DNA of 64,000 bases from Ilumatobacter sp963746265 (GCA_963746265.1 CAVVAM010000012.1:62001-126000); one strand, 5' to 3'; positions 49,664 through 58,582 are shown, numbered from the stretch's first letter. Made by a program: numbers and translations. The notes: a model not told the origin generated them from the letters alone.

Positions 49664-50320
49664 ATGCACACGCCCATCGTCATCCCCAACGTCCGCTCCG
49701 TCGTTCGCCATGCACTCCCGAACGTGATCGAGGGCAAGGTCATCCCGCTGCTGCTCTTCGTCGGATTCCTCGAGCTGCTCGGCACTGTCTGGGCGCTGCT
49801 GGTGGCGCTCGGCTGGTCGCTGCTGACGGTGGGTTTCCGCAAGGCGACACGGCGTCGGGTCCCGGGCCTGATCGTGTTGAGCACAGCGGCACTCGTCGCC
49901 AAGACGATCGCTGCGCTGGTCACGGGCTCGATGGTCGTCTACTTCCTCCAGCCCACCGTGACCACCGTCGTCGTCGGGGCGACGTTCCTCATCTCGATCC
50001 CGCTCGGCAATCCGCTCGCGCAACGGCTGGCCTACGACGTGTTCCCCTTCGACGACGCCACCAAGGCACATCCGCTCATGCGCCAGTTCTTCGTGCGCCT
50101 GTCGCTGCTGTGGTCGTTCACGAGCCTCGTCAACGCCACGATCACGATCTGGCTGCTCTTCACGCAGTCGACGACCACGTTCGTGCTCGTCAAGGCCGTG
50201 CTCGGTCCAGCGACCGGCATCGTGACGGTCGGAAGCACGTTCCTGTGGTTCTGGTTGAAGCTGTCGCGGACGGGCACGCCCCTCGTGTGGGCCCGCCACA
50301 CCACGCCGGCGATGGCCTGA
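49664..50320 (+). CDS. VC0807-like integral membrane protein
   Basis: 218 aa with about five or six membrane helices (VIPLLLFVGFLELLGTVWALLVALGW, GLIVLSTAALVAKTIAALVTG, FLQPTVTTVVVGATFLISIPLG, and a C-terminal pair). The sequence SLLWSFTSLVNATITIWLL is reminiscent of VC0807-family proteins, whose role is unknown. No clear ribosome site. It is placed beside lipid-phosphatase genes in the stress island. Confidence 0.65.
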   Translation: MHTPIVIPNVRSVVRHALPNVIEGKVIPLLLFVGFLELLGTVWALLVALGWSLLTVGFRKATRRRVPGLIVLSTAALVAKTIAALVTGSMVVYFLQPTVTTVVVGATFLISIPLGNPLAQRLAYDVFPFDDATKAHPLMRQFFVRLSLLWSFTSLVNATITIWLLFTQSTTTFVLVKAVLGPATGIVTVGSTFLWFWLKLSRTGTPLVWARHTTPAMA

Positions 50321-50344
50321 CCGGCGCACGATCGGCTCGGGCCG

Positions 50345-50554
50345 TCAGTGGTCGTCGGGGTCGTCGAACGCCGCGGAGCGCCGCTGGTCGATCACGTCGT
50401 CGATCGGGGCCTCGATGGGGACATCCAACGGTGGGACGAGTTCGTCATCTTCGTCCGCGTCCTCCACCGGCCGATCAGCGTCACGGGGAACGTCCTCGCT
50501 CGATCCGCCCGGCTGGATCACCTCGTGCGATCGGGCTCGATGTTCCGGTTGCAT
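50345..50554 (-). CDS. Small acidic hypothetical protein
   Basis: 69 aa, very acidic (EDADEDDELVPP) with a C-terminal stretch PIDDVIDQRRSAAFDDPDDH. Weak ribosome site at ATG 50554. Resembles small DUF5709-like stress proteins in composition only. It lies 67 bp upstream of nothing on its strand except the BON gene stop, so it may be the second gene after BON. Confidence 0.45.
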   Translation of the reverse strand: MQPEHRARSHEVIQPGGSSEDVPRDADRPVEDADEDDELVPPLDVPIEAPIDDVIDQRRSAAFDDPDDH

Positions 50555-50621
50555 GCCTGCATCGTGACCATTCCCGTCGATCGGGGATAGGGAACAACGG
50601 CCCTGATGCCCGGGCGCAGCG

Positions 50622-51059
50622 CTAGGGGTCCAGTGCATCCGACGGGCAGCTGTCACCGGGGAGCAGCCCGACGTGCAGGCGCGAGTCCACTCCGACGACC
50701 CCGGACACCGCGCGAACCTCGGACTCGAGGCGTTCGGCAGCGTATTCGGTCGCCACGTCGCCGTGGAGGGTCGCGACGTGCCGATGCACCGACACGTGGA
50801 TCCGCGGCTGGTCGAGAGCGTGCTCGACAGGACCGAGACTCGAACGAATTCGATCGGCGAGGACCAGGTCGTCGACGTACTCGTCCGGATGTCGACGGCA
50901 CAACCGATACCAGACCCCGTGCAACCAGTTCCGGAGATGGTGCACGCGACCGAGGATCCAGTGACGGCGGCGGCGGGTGCCACGACCCTGTCCACAGAGT
51001 GCGCCGGCCACGAGGACGCCACCCGCGGCGCACGTCGCGATCGTCCGAATCCGAGCCAT
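50622..51059 (-). CDS. BON-domain protein with N-terminal membrane anchor
   Basis: 145 aa from ATG 51059, with GGGAGG before it. A short hydrophobic N-terminus (TIATCAAGGVLVAGALC) is followed by a basic stretch and one BON domain (DLVLADRIRSSLGPVEHALDQPRIHVSVHRHVATLHGDVATEYAAERLESEVRAVSGVVGVDSRL). BON domains bind phospholipid or help envelope stability. Divergent from the Hsp20 gene with a DosR-like box between them. Confidence 0.8.
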   Translation of the reverse strand: MARIRTIATCAAGGVLVAGALCGQGRGTRRRRHWILGRVHHLRNWLHGVWYRLCRRHPDEYVDDLVLADRIRSSLGPVEHALDQPRIHVSVHRHVATLHGDVATEYAAERLESEVRAVSGVVGVDSRLHVGLLPGDSCPSDALDP

Positions 51060-51114
51060 GCCGTACCTCCCTTCCCCTGCCACACATCGTGTCCCGTCGC
51101 CGCCCGGGCGTGCA

Positions 51115-51128
51115 GGGTCGAAGGTCCT
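51115..51128. promoter_or_regulatory. DosR-like box (full match)
   Basis: GGGTCGAAGGTCCT satisfies RGGNCNNNNGNCCY in full. It is 55 bp from the BON start and about 178 bp from the Hsp20 start. The equivalent hspX promoter of M. tuberculosis is a classic DosR target. Confidence 0.6.
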
Positions 51129-51305
51129 CGTCTCGAGCTGCGATCCGGGCCGGTTCGAAGCATCCGCGCGGGCGACGCGAGCGGAGAGCCGATCCGACCG
51201 AGACGGTTCCCATGACGTTCGGCTCTGGCAACCACCGAGCGGCCGATGTCGGATGGATGGTGGAACACACCAACCGATACCCCCACCGACGAAGGAGTGG
51301 TCGAC

Positions 51306-51740
51306 ATGACACTGATGAAGCGCACCCGTGACGAGCTCGATTGGCCGGCGTGGTTCGGCCGACGTTTCGCCGAGTTCCCCGACTCGCTCCGGGACCTGGT
51401 CGACGACACCGGCATCAAGGTCGAGGAGTTCGAGGACGACGGCCACCTGGTGGTCAGGGCCGAGATGCCCGGCATCGATCCCGACGAGGACGTCGAACTC
51501 ACGATGTCCGACCACATGCTGCGACTCCACGCCGAACGCCGGACGGAGGAGAAGGTCGAGGACAAGAAGGGCTATCGGTCGGAGTTCAGGTACGGCTCGT
51601 TCTCGCGCACCGTGCGGCTCCCAGCCGGCGCCAGCGAGTCCGACGTGCTGGCCACGTACAACGACGGCATTCTCGAGGTCAGGATCCCGATCGACGAATC
51701 CGAGGCCGAAGCGCGCCGGATTCCGATCGCTCACGGCTGA
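51306..51740 (+). CDS. Hsp20/alpha-crystallin small heat-shock protein (HspX-like)
   Basis: 144 aa, with AAGGAG before ATG 51306. The alpha-crystallin domain runs from VEEFEDDGHLVVRAEMPGIDPDEDVEL to the end, with the conserved strand motif GSFSRTVRLPAGASESDV and YNDGILEVRIPI. Length and the pattern AEMPGIDPDEDV...RSEFRYGSFSRTVRLP closely follow mycobacterial HspX (Acr), also 144 aa. It prevents protein aggregation during oxygen limitation or stationary phase in those bacteria. Confidence 0.93.
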   Translation: MTLMKRTRDELDWPAWFGRRFAEFPDSLRDLVDDTGIKVEEFEDDGHLVVRAEMPGIDPDEDVELTMSDHMLRLHAERRTEEKVEDKKGYRSEFRYGSFSRTVRLPAGASESDVLATYNDGILEVRIPIDESEAEARRIPIAHG

Positions 51741-51871
51741 CAACCGAGTCCGAGGCGCCTCCGCAGACGGATGCCGGGCACCCGAATCGCCCCGGCATCC
51801 GTTTCGGCATGCGGGGTCCGATGTCGGCGGCGAAGTGGTGCTGCTTGCGCCCTCGCGGTGGCGACGGCCGG

Positions 51872-52600
51872 TCAGCTCACCGAGACGACGAACTCGTTGC
51901 CGTCGACCGAACCGCGGAGCGTGACCGCCCGGTCGGTCCATCGAATGTCGCCCTCGATCGTGTAATCGGCGCGCACGACGTCGGGGTTGGCGATCCGGAC
52001 GCGGCGACCCGGACACTGCGGCGGGAACGATTCGGCGAGCGCCTCGCACATGACCAGACCGTTCCCGTCGTCGAACAGCACGGCGGTCACGGTGACCGTG
52101 CCGTCCACCGAGCCGGCCGCGATCCGATCGAGCAACTCGGCGGGGGTCAGCACGGAACCGTTCGCATCACCACTCGCATCACCATCCGGGGGGCGTACCC
52201 CGTCGCCGACGGTCACGGGAAACCGAGCCCGATCCTCCGAGTCGACCGGGTCGCCGGACGATGTGACGTACCTGAGCGTCACGACGGCCGATCCGTCGCC
52301 GGTTCCACGGAACGTGAGGATCTGCCGTGTCGGTGCGTCGGCGAGATCCGGATCAGCGGGCTGCTCCGAGTCGCCGACGAACTCGACGACGTCGGCGGGT
52401 AGCGCTTCGGCGGGTTCCCACCGGCCGATCACGGTCGAGTTCGACGCCATCACGATCTGGAAGTCGTCTCCGACGGCGACCTCGAACTCCGTTCCGTCGG
52501 GGGTGACCGCACCCCCCACGTCGTCGGAGCCGCCGCAGCCGCCGAACACGATCACCGCCACCGCGAACGCCAGCGGGCGGATCGCACTGCGTGTCGTCAC
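51872..52600 (-). CDS. Lipoprotein with chagasin-like (I42) N-terminal region
   Basis: 242 aa from GTG 52600, overlapping the DUF4389 stop. A signal peptide ends in the lipobox FGGC (Cys about 22), so it is anchored outside the membrane. Residues 35-115 resemble protease-inhibitor family I42 (FEVAVGDDFQIVMASNSTVIGRWEP, LTFRGTGDGSAVVTLRYV). The C-terminal half (LTPAELLDRIAAGSVDGTVTVTAVLFDDG) is separate and unrecognised. Inhibitor function is inference. Confidence 0.65.
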   Translation of the reverse strand: MTTRSAIRPLAFAVAVIVFGGCGGSDDVGGAVTPDGTEFEVAVGDDFQIVMASNSTVIGRWEPAEALPADVVEFVGDSEQPADPDLADAPTRQILTFRGTGDGSAVVTLRYVTSSGDPVDSEDRARFPVTVGDGVRPPDGDASGDANGSVLTPAELLDRIAAGSVDGTVTVTAVLFDDGNGLVMCEALAESFPPQCPGRRVRIANPDVVRADYTIEGDIRWTDRAVTLRGSVDGNEFVVSVS

Positions 52601-54078
52601 GGCGTCACCCGCTCACGGTCGGAGGCGGGCACCGGCCAGGCCGAAGCGACCGGCAGGGGCGGCGCCGGAGGCGGTGTCGGTGGAGGTGACGACCCGACCG
52701 GTTCGGCGCCGCCTTGGTCGAGGCGGAACGGCGGGTACTCGTCGGTCATGAGCGCGACATAGGCGACGACCCGCTGGATCCACCGGTTGAACCCGACGAT
52801 CAGATCGAACAGCGACGGCGGATATCGCCCGGTGAACAGCAACACGAGCGCTGCGATGAGCACGAGGAGCCCGAGCAGGCCACCACCTGCTGCGACCTCG
52901 ACCCCGAACCGATCACCGGACACGGTCAGCCAGTTGTAGGTGGTGCCGGTCAGCAAGGCGACGATCACGAGGTGCGGTAAGGCCAGGAGCCACTTCACGA
53001 GCACCAGTCCGCGATGGAGACGTTCGGGATAGACGACGTCGAGGCGCGCCGGGTCACCGGGCTCCGCCTGCAGACTGAACGGCGGATACCGGTCGGTCCC
53101 GAGACCACCGGCGGCTGCGTAGTAGCTCACCCGCCACGACCACCGCATCACGCCCACGTTGAAGTCGAAGATCCCCCGCGGGTACCGGCCGGTGAAGAGG
53201 ATCGCGAACCAGGCGACGATCGTCAGCACCCCGAACCCGATCCACAAGAAGACGAGCACGATGACGTGCGGGATCGCGAGGAACCACTTGACGAGCCACT
53301 TCCAGCGCGACAGGTCCGGGTCGAGATCCGCCTCGAGCACCACCGGATGCAACCGAACCGGTGGAGCCGTCTCCCGGACACCGGCCGGCACCTGACGCGG
53401 TTCCACCGGCTCGCGATCCGATCTCGTCCCGCCGATGATGAGCACAACCGCCGCCACGGTGACCGCGAAGCCCACGCCGAGCATGATGAACGCCAACGGC
53501 AGCACGAAACCCGCCCGGACGCCCGCCTCGACATCGGCCGCGAACCCGGGCGAACCGTCGGCGTTCATCACCACGACCGACCACCGGCCGGCCGTGGCGT
53601 CCCACATCAGCTCCTGCGTGCCCGTGCCCGATGCGCTGGCCTCCCAGAACGTCTGCTCGATCGGCGGAGCGATGTCGGAGGAGCCGGAGCGACTCCGGTA
53701 CACCGGACGCCGTCCGTCGAGCTCGGTCACTTCATCGTGGGCGACCCCGCTCAGGTACGCGTCGACGTCCGTCTCCCGACCGATCCCGACGAAGATGTCC
53801 TGCGTCGTGTCGGCGCTCGTCACACGGAGGCGCACGTCGGCATCGATCGCGTCGATCAGCCAGTCGGGTGAGCCCGGATCGGCGGCGAACGTGAGGTCTT
53901 CGGCCGTCAGGGCGACCGTCCGGGTCTCCAGCCGGTCGATCGTCACATCGAAGAACCCGTCGTCGTCACGTTGCGTCGCCGCGGCGACACCCAGGGCTCC
54001 GCCTCCGAACAGCATCCCGATCCCCGGAATCAGGAGGAAGCAGCCGATCACCAACGCGATCACCCGTCCGGTCTTCAT
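52597..54078 (-). CDS. DUF4389-domain membrane protein
   Basis: 493 aa from ATG 54078, with a perfect AGGAGG site. An N-terminal helix (VIALVIGCFLLIPGIGMLFGGGALGVAAA) leads to a 150-residue outer domain and a second helix, then two DUF4389 repeats: KWLVKWFLAIPHVIVLVFLWIG...FAILFTGRYPRGIFDFNVGVMRW and KWLLALPHLVIVALL...LFTGRYPPSLFDLIVGFNRW. The C-terminus is proline-rich. Function unknown. Confidence 0.85.
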   Translation of the reverse strand: MKTGRVIALVIGCFLLIPGIGMLFGGGALGVAAATQRDDDGFFDVTIDRLETRTVALTAEDLTFAADPGSPDWLIDAIDADVRLRVTSADTTQDIFVGIGRETDVDAYLSGVAHDEVTELDGRRPVYRSRSGSSDIAPPIEQTFWEASASGTGTQELMWDATAGRWSVVVMNADGSPGFAADVEAGVRAGFVLPLAFIMLGVGFAVTVAAVVLIIGGTRSDREPVEPRQVPAGVRETAPPVRLHPVVLEADLDPDLSRWKWLVKWFLAIPHVIVLVFLWIGFGVLTIVAWFAILFTGRYPRGIFDFNVGVMRWSWRVSYYAAAGGLGTDRYPPFSLQAEPGDPARLDVVYPERLHRGLVLVKWLLALPHLVIVALLTGTTYNWLTVSGDRFGVEVAAGGGLLGLLVLIAALVLLFTGRYPPSLFDLIVGFNRWIQRVVAYVALMTDEYPPFRLDQGGAEPVGSSPPPTPPPAPPLPVASAWPVPASDRERVTP

Positions 54079-54203
54079 GTTCAGCTCCTCCTGTGGATCT
54101 CGTCCACCCCCCACCATCGACGCCCGGGCTCCACCCCACTAGGGAAGAACGGCACGCAACGGAGGCGCACCGGGACCGCACCCGCCGCACCGGCGACGGG
54201 TGA

Positions 54204-55436
54204 TCAGCGAGCGACGTCGCGAAAGGGCATCCCGCGGTCGGGAGCGGGCTCCTTCGGGAGGCCGAGCACGTGCTCGCCGAGGATGCTGCGCTGGATCTCG
54301 TCCGTGCCGCCGGCGATCGACTGCGCCGGCGTCGAGACCAGCACCTCGGCGATGACCGAATCGGCCGGGTCGTCGGTCGACGCCAACATGGCTCGGGCGC
54401 CGGAGACGGCGCCATGGACGTGGTGGCTCCGCCGGGCGACCTCCGAGAGCGCGAGCTTGCCGATCGACCCCTCCGACCCGGGCGGCCGACCCAACTCGCG
54501 GGCGGCACGGACCCTGCCGGCCGTCCACTCGGCCGTTCGATGTACTGCGATCAGTTGCATGATCTCGTCTCGCAGGACCGGATCGTCGGGAAGCCCGCGG
54601 GCACGATCGAGGACGAGATCGACCCGGCCCTGGCGTTGCGGGTACCAGACGTAGGTGCGGTTGTACTCGGCGGCTTCCTGGCGGGCTTCGTCGACGACCC
54701 GTCCGGACGCTCCCTGGGCGAACTCGACCGCTCGACTCGTCGCATACGAGCGCTCGTGCGCCAACGTTCCTCGCGCCACGGCCCAACCACCGCCGACTTC
54801 GCCGACGACGTTGCGGTGCGGGATCCGGACGTCGGTCAGGAAGACCTCGTTGAACGACGCGTGGTCGTTCATCTGGCGGATCGGGCGGGCCTCGACGCCG
54901 TCCTGGTGCATGTCGACGACGAAATACGTCAACCCCGCGTGCTTGGGCGCGTTCCAGTCGGTTCGGGCGACGAGGATCGCCATGTCAGCGTGGTCCGCGG
55001 AGGTGTTCCAGACCTTCTGGCCGTTCACGATCCATTCGTCGCCATCGCGGACGGCGGTTGCCTGGAGGCCCGCCAGATCGGAGCCGGCCCCCGGCTCGCT
55101 GAACAACTGACACCAGGTGAGGGCGCCGGTCAACGTGTCGTGCAGGTAGACACGCTTGAGCTCGTCGGAGGCATGGTCGTACATCGTCGGGGCTGCGAGG
55201 CCGAAGCCGACGCCCAGCGGCATGGCGACACCGCCCGCACGACGAATCGCCTGATGGGCCACCCGGTCGGTCCAGGCCGGCCGACCCAACCCGAACCAGT
55301 CCGTCGACCAGGAGGGAACCGCCCACCCCGAGCCGACGAGCCGACTTCGCCACTCCAGGAGCGACAGCTCCGGGTCCCACGCCCGTCCGAACCAGTCGAG
55401 CACCTCCCCTTCCACGTCCGCATCGGTCTCGGGCAT
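54204..55436 (-). CDS. Acyl-CoA dehydrogenase
   Basis: 410 aa. The FAD-binding signature region is TWCQLFSEPGAGSDLAGLQATAVRDGDEWIVNGQKVW, and the C-terminal part has STPAQSIAGGTDEIQRSILGEHVLGLP. It fits the FadE-type long-chain and steroid side-chain group common in actinobacteria. The catalytic base position was not assigned with certainty. Oxidises an acyl-CoA to the enoyl-CoA using FAD. It is 48 bp downstream of a DUF1295 gene. Confidence 0.9.
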   Translation of the reverse strand: MPETDADVEGEVLDWFGRAWDPELSLLEWRSRLVGSGWAVPSWSTDWFGLGRPAWTDRVAHQAIRRAGGVAMPLGVGFGLAAPTMYDHASDELKRVYLHDTLTGALTWCQLFSEPGAGSDLAGLQATAVRDGDEWIVNGQKVWNTSADHADMAILVARTDWNAPKHAGLTYFVVDMHQDGVEARPIRQMNDHASFNEVFLTDVRIPHRNVVGEVGGGWAVARGTLAHERSYATSRAVEFAQGASGRVVDEARQEAAEYNRTYVWYPQRQGRVDLVLDRARGLPDDPVLRDEIMQLIAVHRTAEWTAGRVRAARELGRPPGSEGSIGKLALSEVARRSHHVHGAVSGARAMLASTDDPADSVIAEVLVSTPAQSIAGGTDEIQRSILGEHVLGLPKEPAPDRGMPFRDVAR

Positions 55437-55484
55437 CAGGACACCTCTGCCGTCGTCCGGGCGGATCGGACCAGATGTTCCATG

Positions 55485-56360
55485 TCAGCGTGACGGCGGA
55501 CGGGGGATCAGCACAGGGGTGTTCGCCACGTACGTCCGGTACTCCGGGTCGTCGCCCCACCGTTTGGCTCCGCGGCGTTCGAGCATCGGGATACCGCTGA
55601 TCCGGGTCAGCAACAGCACCACGAACACGGGCGAGATCAGGGTGACCCAGCGCCAGCCCGACAGCACCGGCAGGGCCATGATCGCCACGCCGGCCCACAG
55701 GGTGATCTCACCGAAATAGTTGGGGTGTCGGGACCACGCCCACAGACCACTCGTGATGAAACGACCACCGTTCGAGGGGTCGCGCTTGAACGCCGACTTC
55801 TGCCGATCGGCCGCCACCTCGATCGAGAACCCGGCGACCCACACGACGGTGCCGACGACGGCGAACACCCCGAAATCCTCACGGTCGAGGCCGGTGATGA
55901 CGGCGAGCGCGCAGGCCAGTGTCAGGAACACCCAGAGACCCTGAAGGGTCCAGGTCAGCAGGAAGCGGAGTGGATCGACCTTGATCGCGTCGAAACGAGC
56001 GTCGCGACCGTCACGCTTGACGCGCCGGAACAGGAACGTGCCCAACCGAACCGCCCACACCAGCACCATGACCGTCACCACGACGGCGCGCGCGTCGAGA
56101 TCGTCACTCAGTGCCGCGGCGAGGAGCACGACGAAGACGTAGGTGATGCTGCCGGTGAGATCGAAGTAGTGCTCGGTCCGTGCGATGTTCGACGGCACGA
56201 ACGCGACCCAGTTGATCAGGTACGCCACCGCACCACACACCGCGAACACCGCGACGGAACCGACCTCGGCGCTGCCATCGCTGCCGGCGAGCGCGACCAG
56301 CACGCCGACGGCAATGCTCACGATGATCCCGACGATCGATGTTCGCTGCCGCTTCGTCAC
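55485..56360 (-). CDS. DUF1295/steroid 5-alpha-reductase-like membrane protein
   Basis: 291 aa from GTG 56360 (VTKRQ). About seven helices, and the C-terminal reductase-type motif GLWAWSRHPNYFGEITLWAG is clear (His-Pro-Asn-Tyr-Phe-Gly as in isoprenylcysteine methyltransferase and DUF1295 proteins). LINWVAFVPSNIARTEHYFDLTGSITY in the N-half is typical. NADPH-dependent reduction of an unsaturated lipid or steroid is probable; substrate open. Confidence 0.87.
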   Translation of the reverse strand: MTKRQRTSIVGIIVSIAVGVLVALAGSDGSAEVGSVAVFAVCGAVAYLINWVAFVPSNIARTEHYFDLTGSITYVFVVLLAAALSDDLDARAVVVTVMVLVWAVRLGTFLFRRVKRDGRDARFDAIKVDPLRFLLTWTLQGLWVFLTLACALAVITGLDREDFGVFAVVGTVVWVAGFSIEVAADRQKSAFKRDPSNGGRFITSGLWAWSRHPNYFGEITLWAGVAIMALPVLSGWRWVTLISPVFVVLLLTRISGIPMLERRGAKRWGDDPEYRTYVANTPVLIPRPPSR

Positions 56361-56415
56361 GGTGATGACTGTAGGTGCCGACGACGGGCGGCGAACGAGT
56401 CGCCGCCCGCACTGG

Positions 56416-56901
56416 TCATGGTCGAACTTCGACCTCACCTTCGATTTCGACCGGGATGCCGAACGGCAGCTCGGCGAGCCCGACGGCACTCCTCGTGTGC
56501 GCCCCCACCTCGGGACCGAACACGTCGATGATCAGGTCCGAGCACCCGTTGATCACAGCGGGTTGTTGCCGGAATCCCGGCGCCGAGTTGACCATGCCGA
56601 ACACCCGCGTCCAGCCGACGATCCGATCGAGGTCGCCGAGAGAGCGCTGGAGGCTTCCCAGGATCGAGAGCGCCGTCGCCCGGGCGGCGGCAGCACCCTG
56701 CTCGACCGTGACGTCCGCGCCGACCTTGCCGAACGGCCCGGCGATGGAGCCGTCGGCCGCCTGCGGCCCGTGACCCGAGAACACGGCACGGTCGCCGACG
56801 ATCCGGACGAAGGCGAACGGCAGCACCACGCCCGGTGGCGGCACGACCGGCGGGGGTAGCACCCACCCCAGTGCCCTGATCCGTGCTTCGATCGACCCCA
56901 T
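56416..56901 (-). CDS. RidA/YjgF-family protein
   Basis: 161 aa with a GAGAGGAG site. The trimeric RidA fold is indicated by FVRIVGDRAVFSGHGPQAADGSIAGPFGKVGADVTVEQG, ALSILGSLQRSLGDLDRIVGWTRVFGMV and VGLAELPFGIPVEIEGEV. The arginine of canonical enamine deaminases (in the IVExR motif) is not obvious, so it belongs to a sub-family that may not be RidA proper. Divergent from a SHOCT-like gene. Confidence 0.82.
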   Translation of the reverse strand: MGSIEARIRALGWVLPPPVVPPPGVVLPFAFVRIVGDRAVFSGHGPQAADGSIAGPFGKVGADVTVEQGAAAARATALSILGSLQRSLGDLDRIVGWTRVFGMVNSAPGFRQQPAVINGCSDLIIDVFGPEVGAHTRSAVGLAELPFGIPVEIEGEVEVRP

Positions 56902-57066
56902 GACCTCTCCTCTCCGTCTCCGCGACCGTACCGTCGGCCCCGACGCCGGAGCCGGGACGAGACCCGCTCAGGCCGACCCGCTGGTAGGGTCGATCGGACC
57001 CAGGTGCTGCCGCTCGTCCTCATTCAGGCTGGTCGTACCGGCCTGGAACACAGCGGAGGAGTCGCG

Positions 57067-57318
57067 ATGAGCCAAGCCAAGTTCCAGAAACGTCAGCGCG
57101 AAATGGCGCGTGCCGAGAAGGCCAAGGCGAAGGCTGCCCGCAAGCAGGAGCGCCTCGAGGCCGCCGCCGAAGCCGCCGACGAGCCGACGCCGGACGTGGA
57201 TGCCGGCAGCGTGATGGCCAAGCTGGAGAAGCTGCATCAGGACTTCGCCGACGACAGGATCGATTTCGACGAGTTCGAGGAGAAGAAGCAGGAGTTGCTC
57301 AGCCAGCTCCAGGTCTGA
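57067..57318 (+). CDS. Small basic/coiled-coil protein with SHOCT-like tail
   Basis: 83 aa, AGGAG site. Residues 1-35 are Lys/Ala/Glu-rich and likely helical (KRQREMARAEKAKAKAARKQER), and residues 50-83 end with the SHOCT-like LEKLHQDFADDRIDFDEFEEKKQELL. SHOCT modules are short C-terminal helices of unknown function, often in oligomeric or membrane proteins. Confidence 0.7.
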   Translation: MSQAKFQKRQREMARAEKAKAKAARKQERLEAAAEAADEPTPDVDAGSVMAKLEKLHQDFADDRIDFDEFEEKKQELLSQLQV

Positions 57319-57466
57319 GAGCCCGGAATCGTTCGCTCGGTTCGGGGCGAGCAGAGCAACCGGCTCACGACGGTCCGCTGCGGTCGCTGCCGATGGGTCA
57401 TTGTCCCCTGGTCCCCGGCTTCGTCGACGACGAGCGTAGGAGCCGGAGAACGGAAAGGGGCCCGCG

Positions 57467-58582
57467 ATGGGGTTGGTGTATCCTGCGCAGATCCGGGCCG
57501 ACGAGCCCGCCACACCGGCCCCCCACGTCACGAACCCGACGATGCAGGCGATGGTGCAGCGACGCTACGGGCGCGCCGACGTCCTCGAGCTCGCCATCGT
57601 CGACGTGCCCCACATCAACGACGACGAGGTGCTGGTCAGGGTCCATGCCGCCTCGATCGGCGCGTGGGTCGACCATCTCGTTTGCGGCGAGCCGCTCGCG
57701 ATGCGCGTGATGTTCGGGCTCACGCGACCGCGTCGCCGGATCCGGGCGTCCGACCTGTCGGGACGCGTGGTCGCCGTCGGTTCGAAGGTCGAGCGATTCC
57801 GACCCGGCGACGAGGTCTACGGCGAGAGCGACCGCGCCTTCGCCGAATACGCGCCCGCCGCACAGGGTGCTCTGGCGCTCAAGCCGAAGGGGCTGTCCTT
57901 CGAGCAGGCTGCAGCCATTCCGATCGCCGGTCAGACGGCGCTGCTCGGCCTCCGGGACCACGGCCAGGTCCAACCGGGACAGCACGTGCTCATCATCGGT
58001 GCCGCCGGCGGCGTCGGCTCGTTCGCGGTGCAGATCGCCAAGGCGAAGGGCGCCGAAGTGACCGCTGTGTGCAGCACACGAAATGTCGACCTGGTCGCGG
58101 CGTTGGGTGCCGACCACGTCATCGACCGCATGGAAGGCGACGTCACGGCCGGGCCGGATCGTTACGACGTCGTGTTCCAGCTGGCCGGCTCCCAGTCGGC
58201 CTCGGAGCTGCGCGAGCTGCTCACCCCTCGTGGAACGCTGGTGCTCAGCAGTGGCGAAGGCGGTCGGTGGTTCGGGCCGCTGGGGCGGCTCGCCACGGCG
58301 ATGGTCGTCTCGCCATTCGTCGGGCACCGACTGTGCACCTACGTCGCGACGCCGAACGCCGTGAATCTCGCCCATCTCACCGGTCTCGTCGAGGCCGGCA
58401 AGCTGGCACCCGTCGTCGATCGCACGTTCCCGCTGTCGGAGATGGCGGACGCCATGCGGCATTTCCGGCAGCCCCACGGCCGGGGCAAGACGGTCATCTC
58501 CGTGGACACTGCCGACGACGATCCGCACGACGTCGCACCGGACGCCCGGGAACCGACGCCGTCCCAGGTCGACAACGGGTGA
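57467..58582 (+). CDS. Zinc-independent MDR-family NAD(P) oxidoreductase (quinone reductase-like)
   Basis: 371 aa. GroES-like N-domain (VLVRVHAASIGAWVDHLV, DLSGRVVAVGSKVERFRPGDEVYGE) and nucleotide-binding AGQTALLGLRD...VLIIGAAGGVGSFAVQIAKAKGAEVTAV. The metal-binding cysteine cluster of alcohol dehydrogenases is missing, which suggests quinone or enone reductase. The C-terminal 30 residues are an acidic tail. Substrate unknown. Confidence 0.85.
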   Translation: MGLVYPAQIRADEPATPAPHVTNPTMQAMVQRRYGRADVLELAIVDVPHINDDEVLVRVHAASIGAWVDHLVCGEPLAMRVMFGLTRPRRRIRASDLSGRVVAVGSKVERFRPGDEVYGESDRAFAEYAPAAQGALALKPKGLSFEQAAAIPIAGQTALLGLRDHGQVQPGQHVLIIGAAGGVGSFAVQIAKAKGAEVTAVCSTRNVDLVAALGADHVIDRMEGDVTAGPDRYDVVFQLAGSQSASELRELLTPRGTLVLSSGEGGRWFGPLGRLATAMVVSPFVGHRLCTYVATPNAVNLAHLTGLVEAGKLAPVVDRTFPLSEMADAMRHFRQPHGRGKTVISVDTADDDPHDVAPDAREPTPSQVDNG

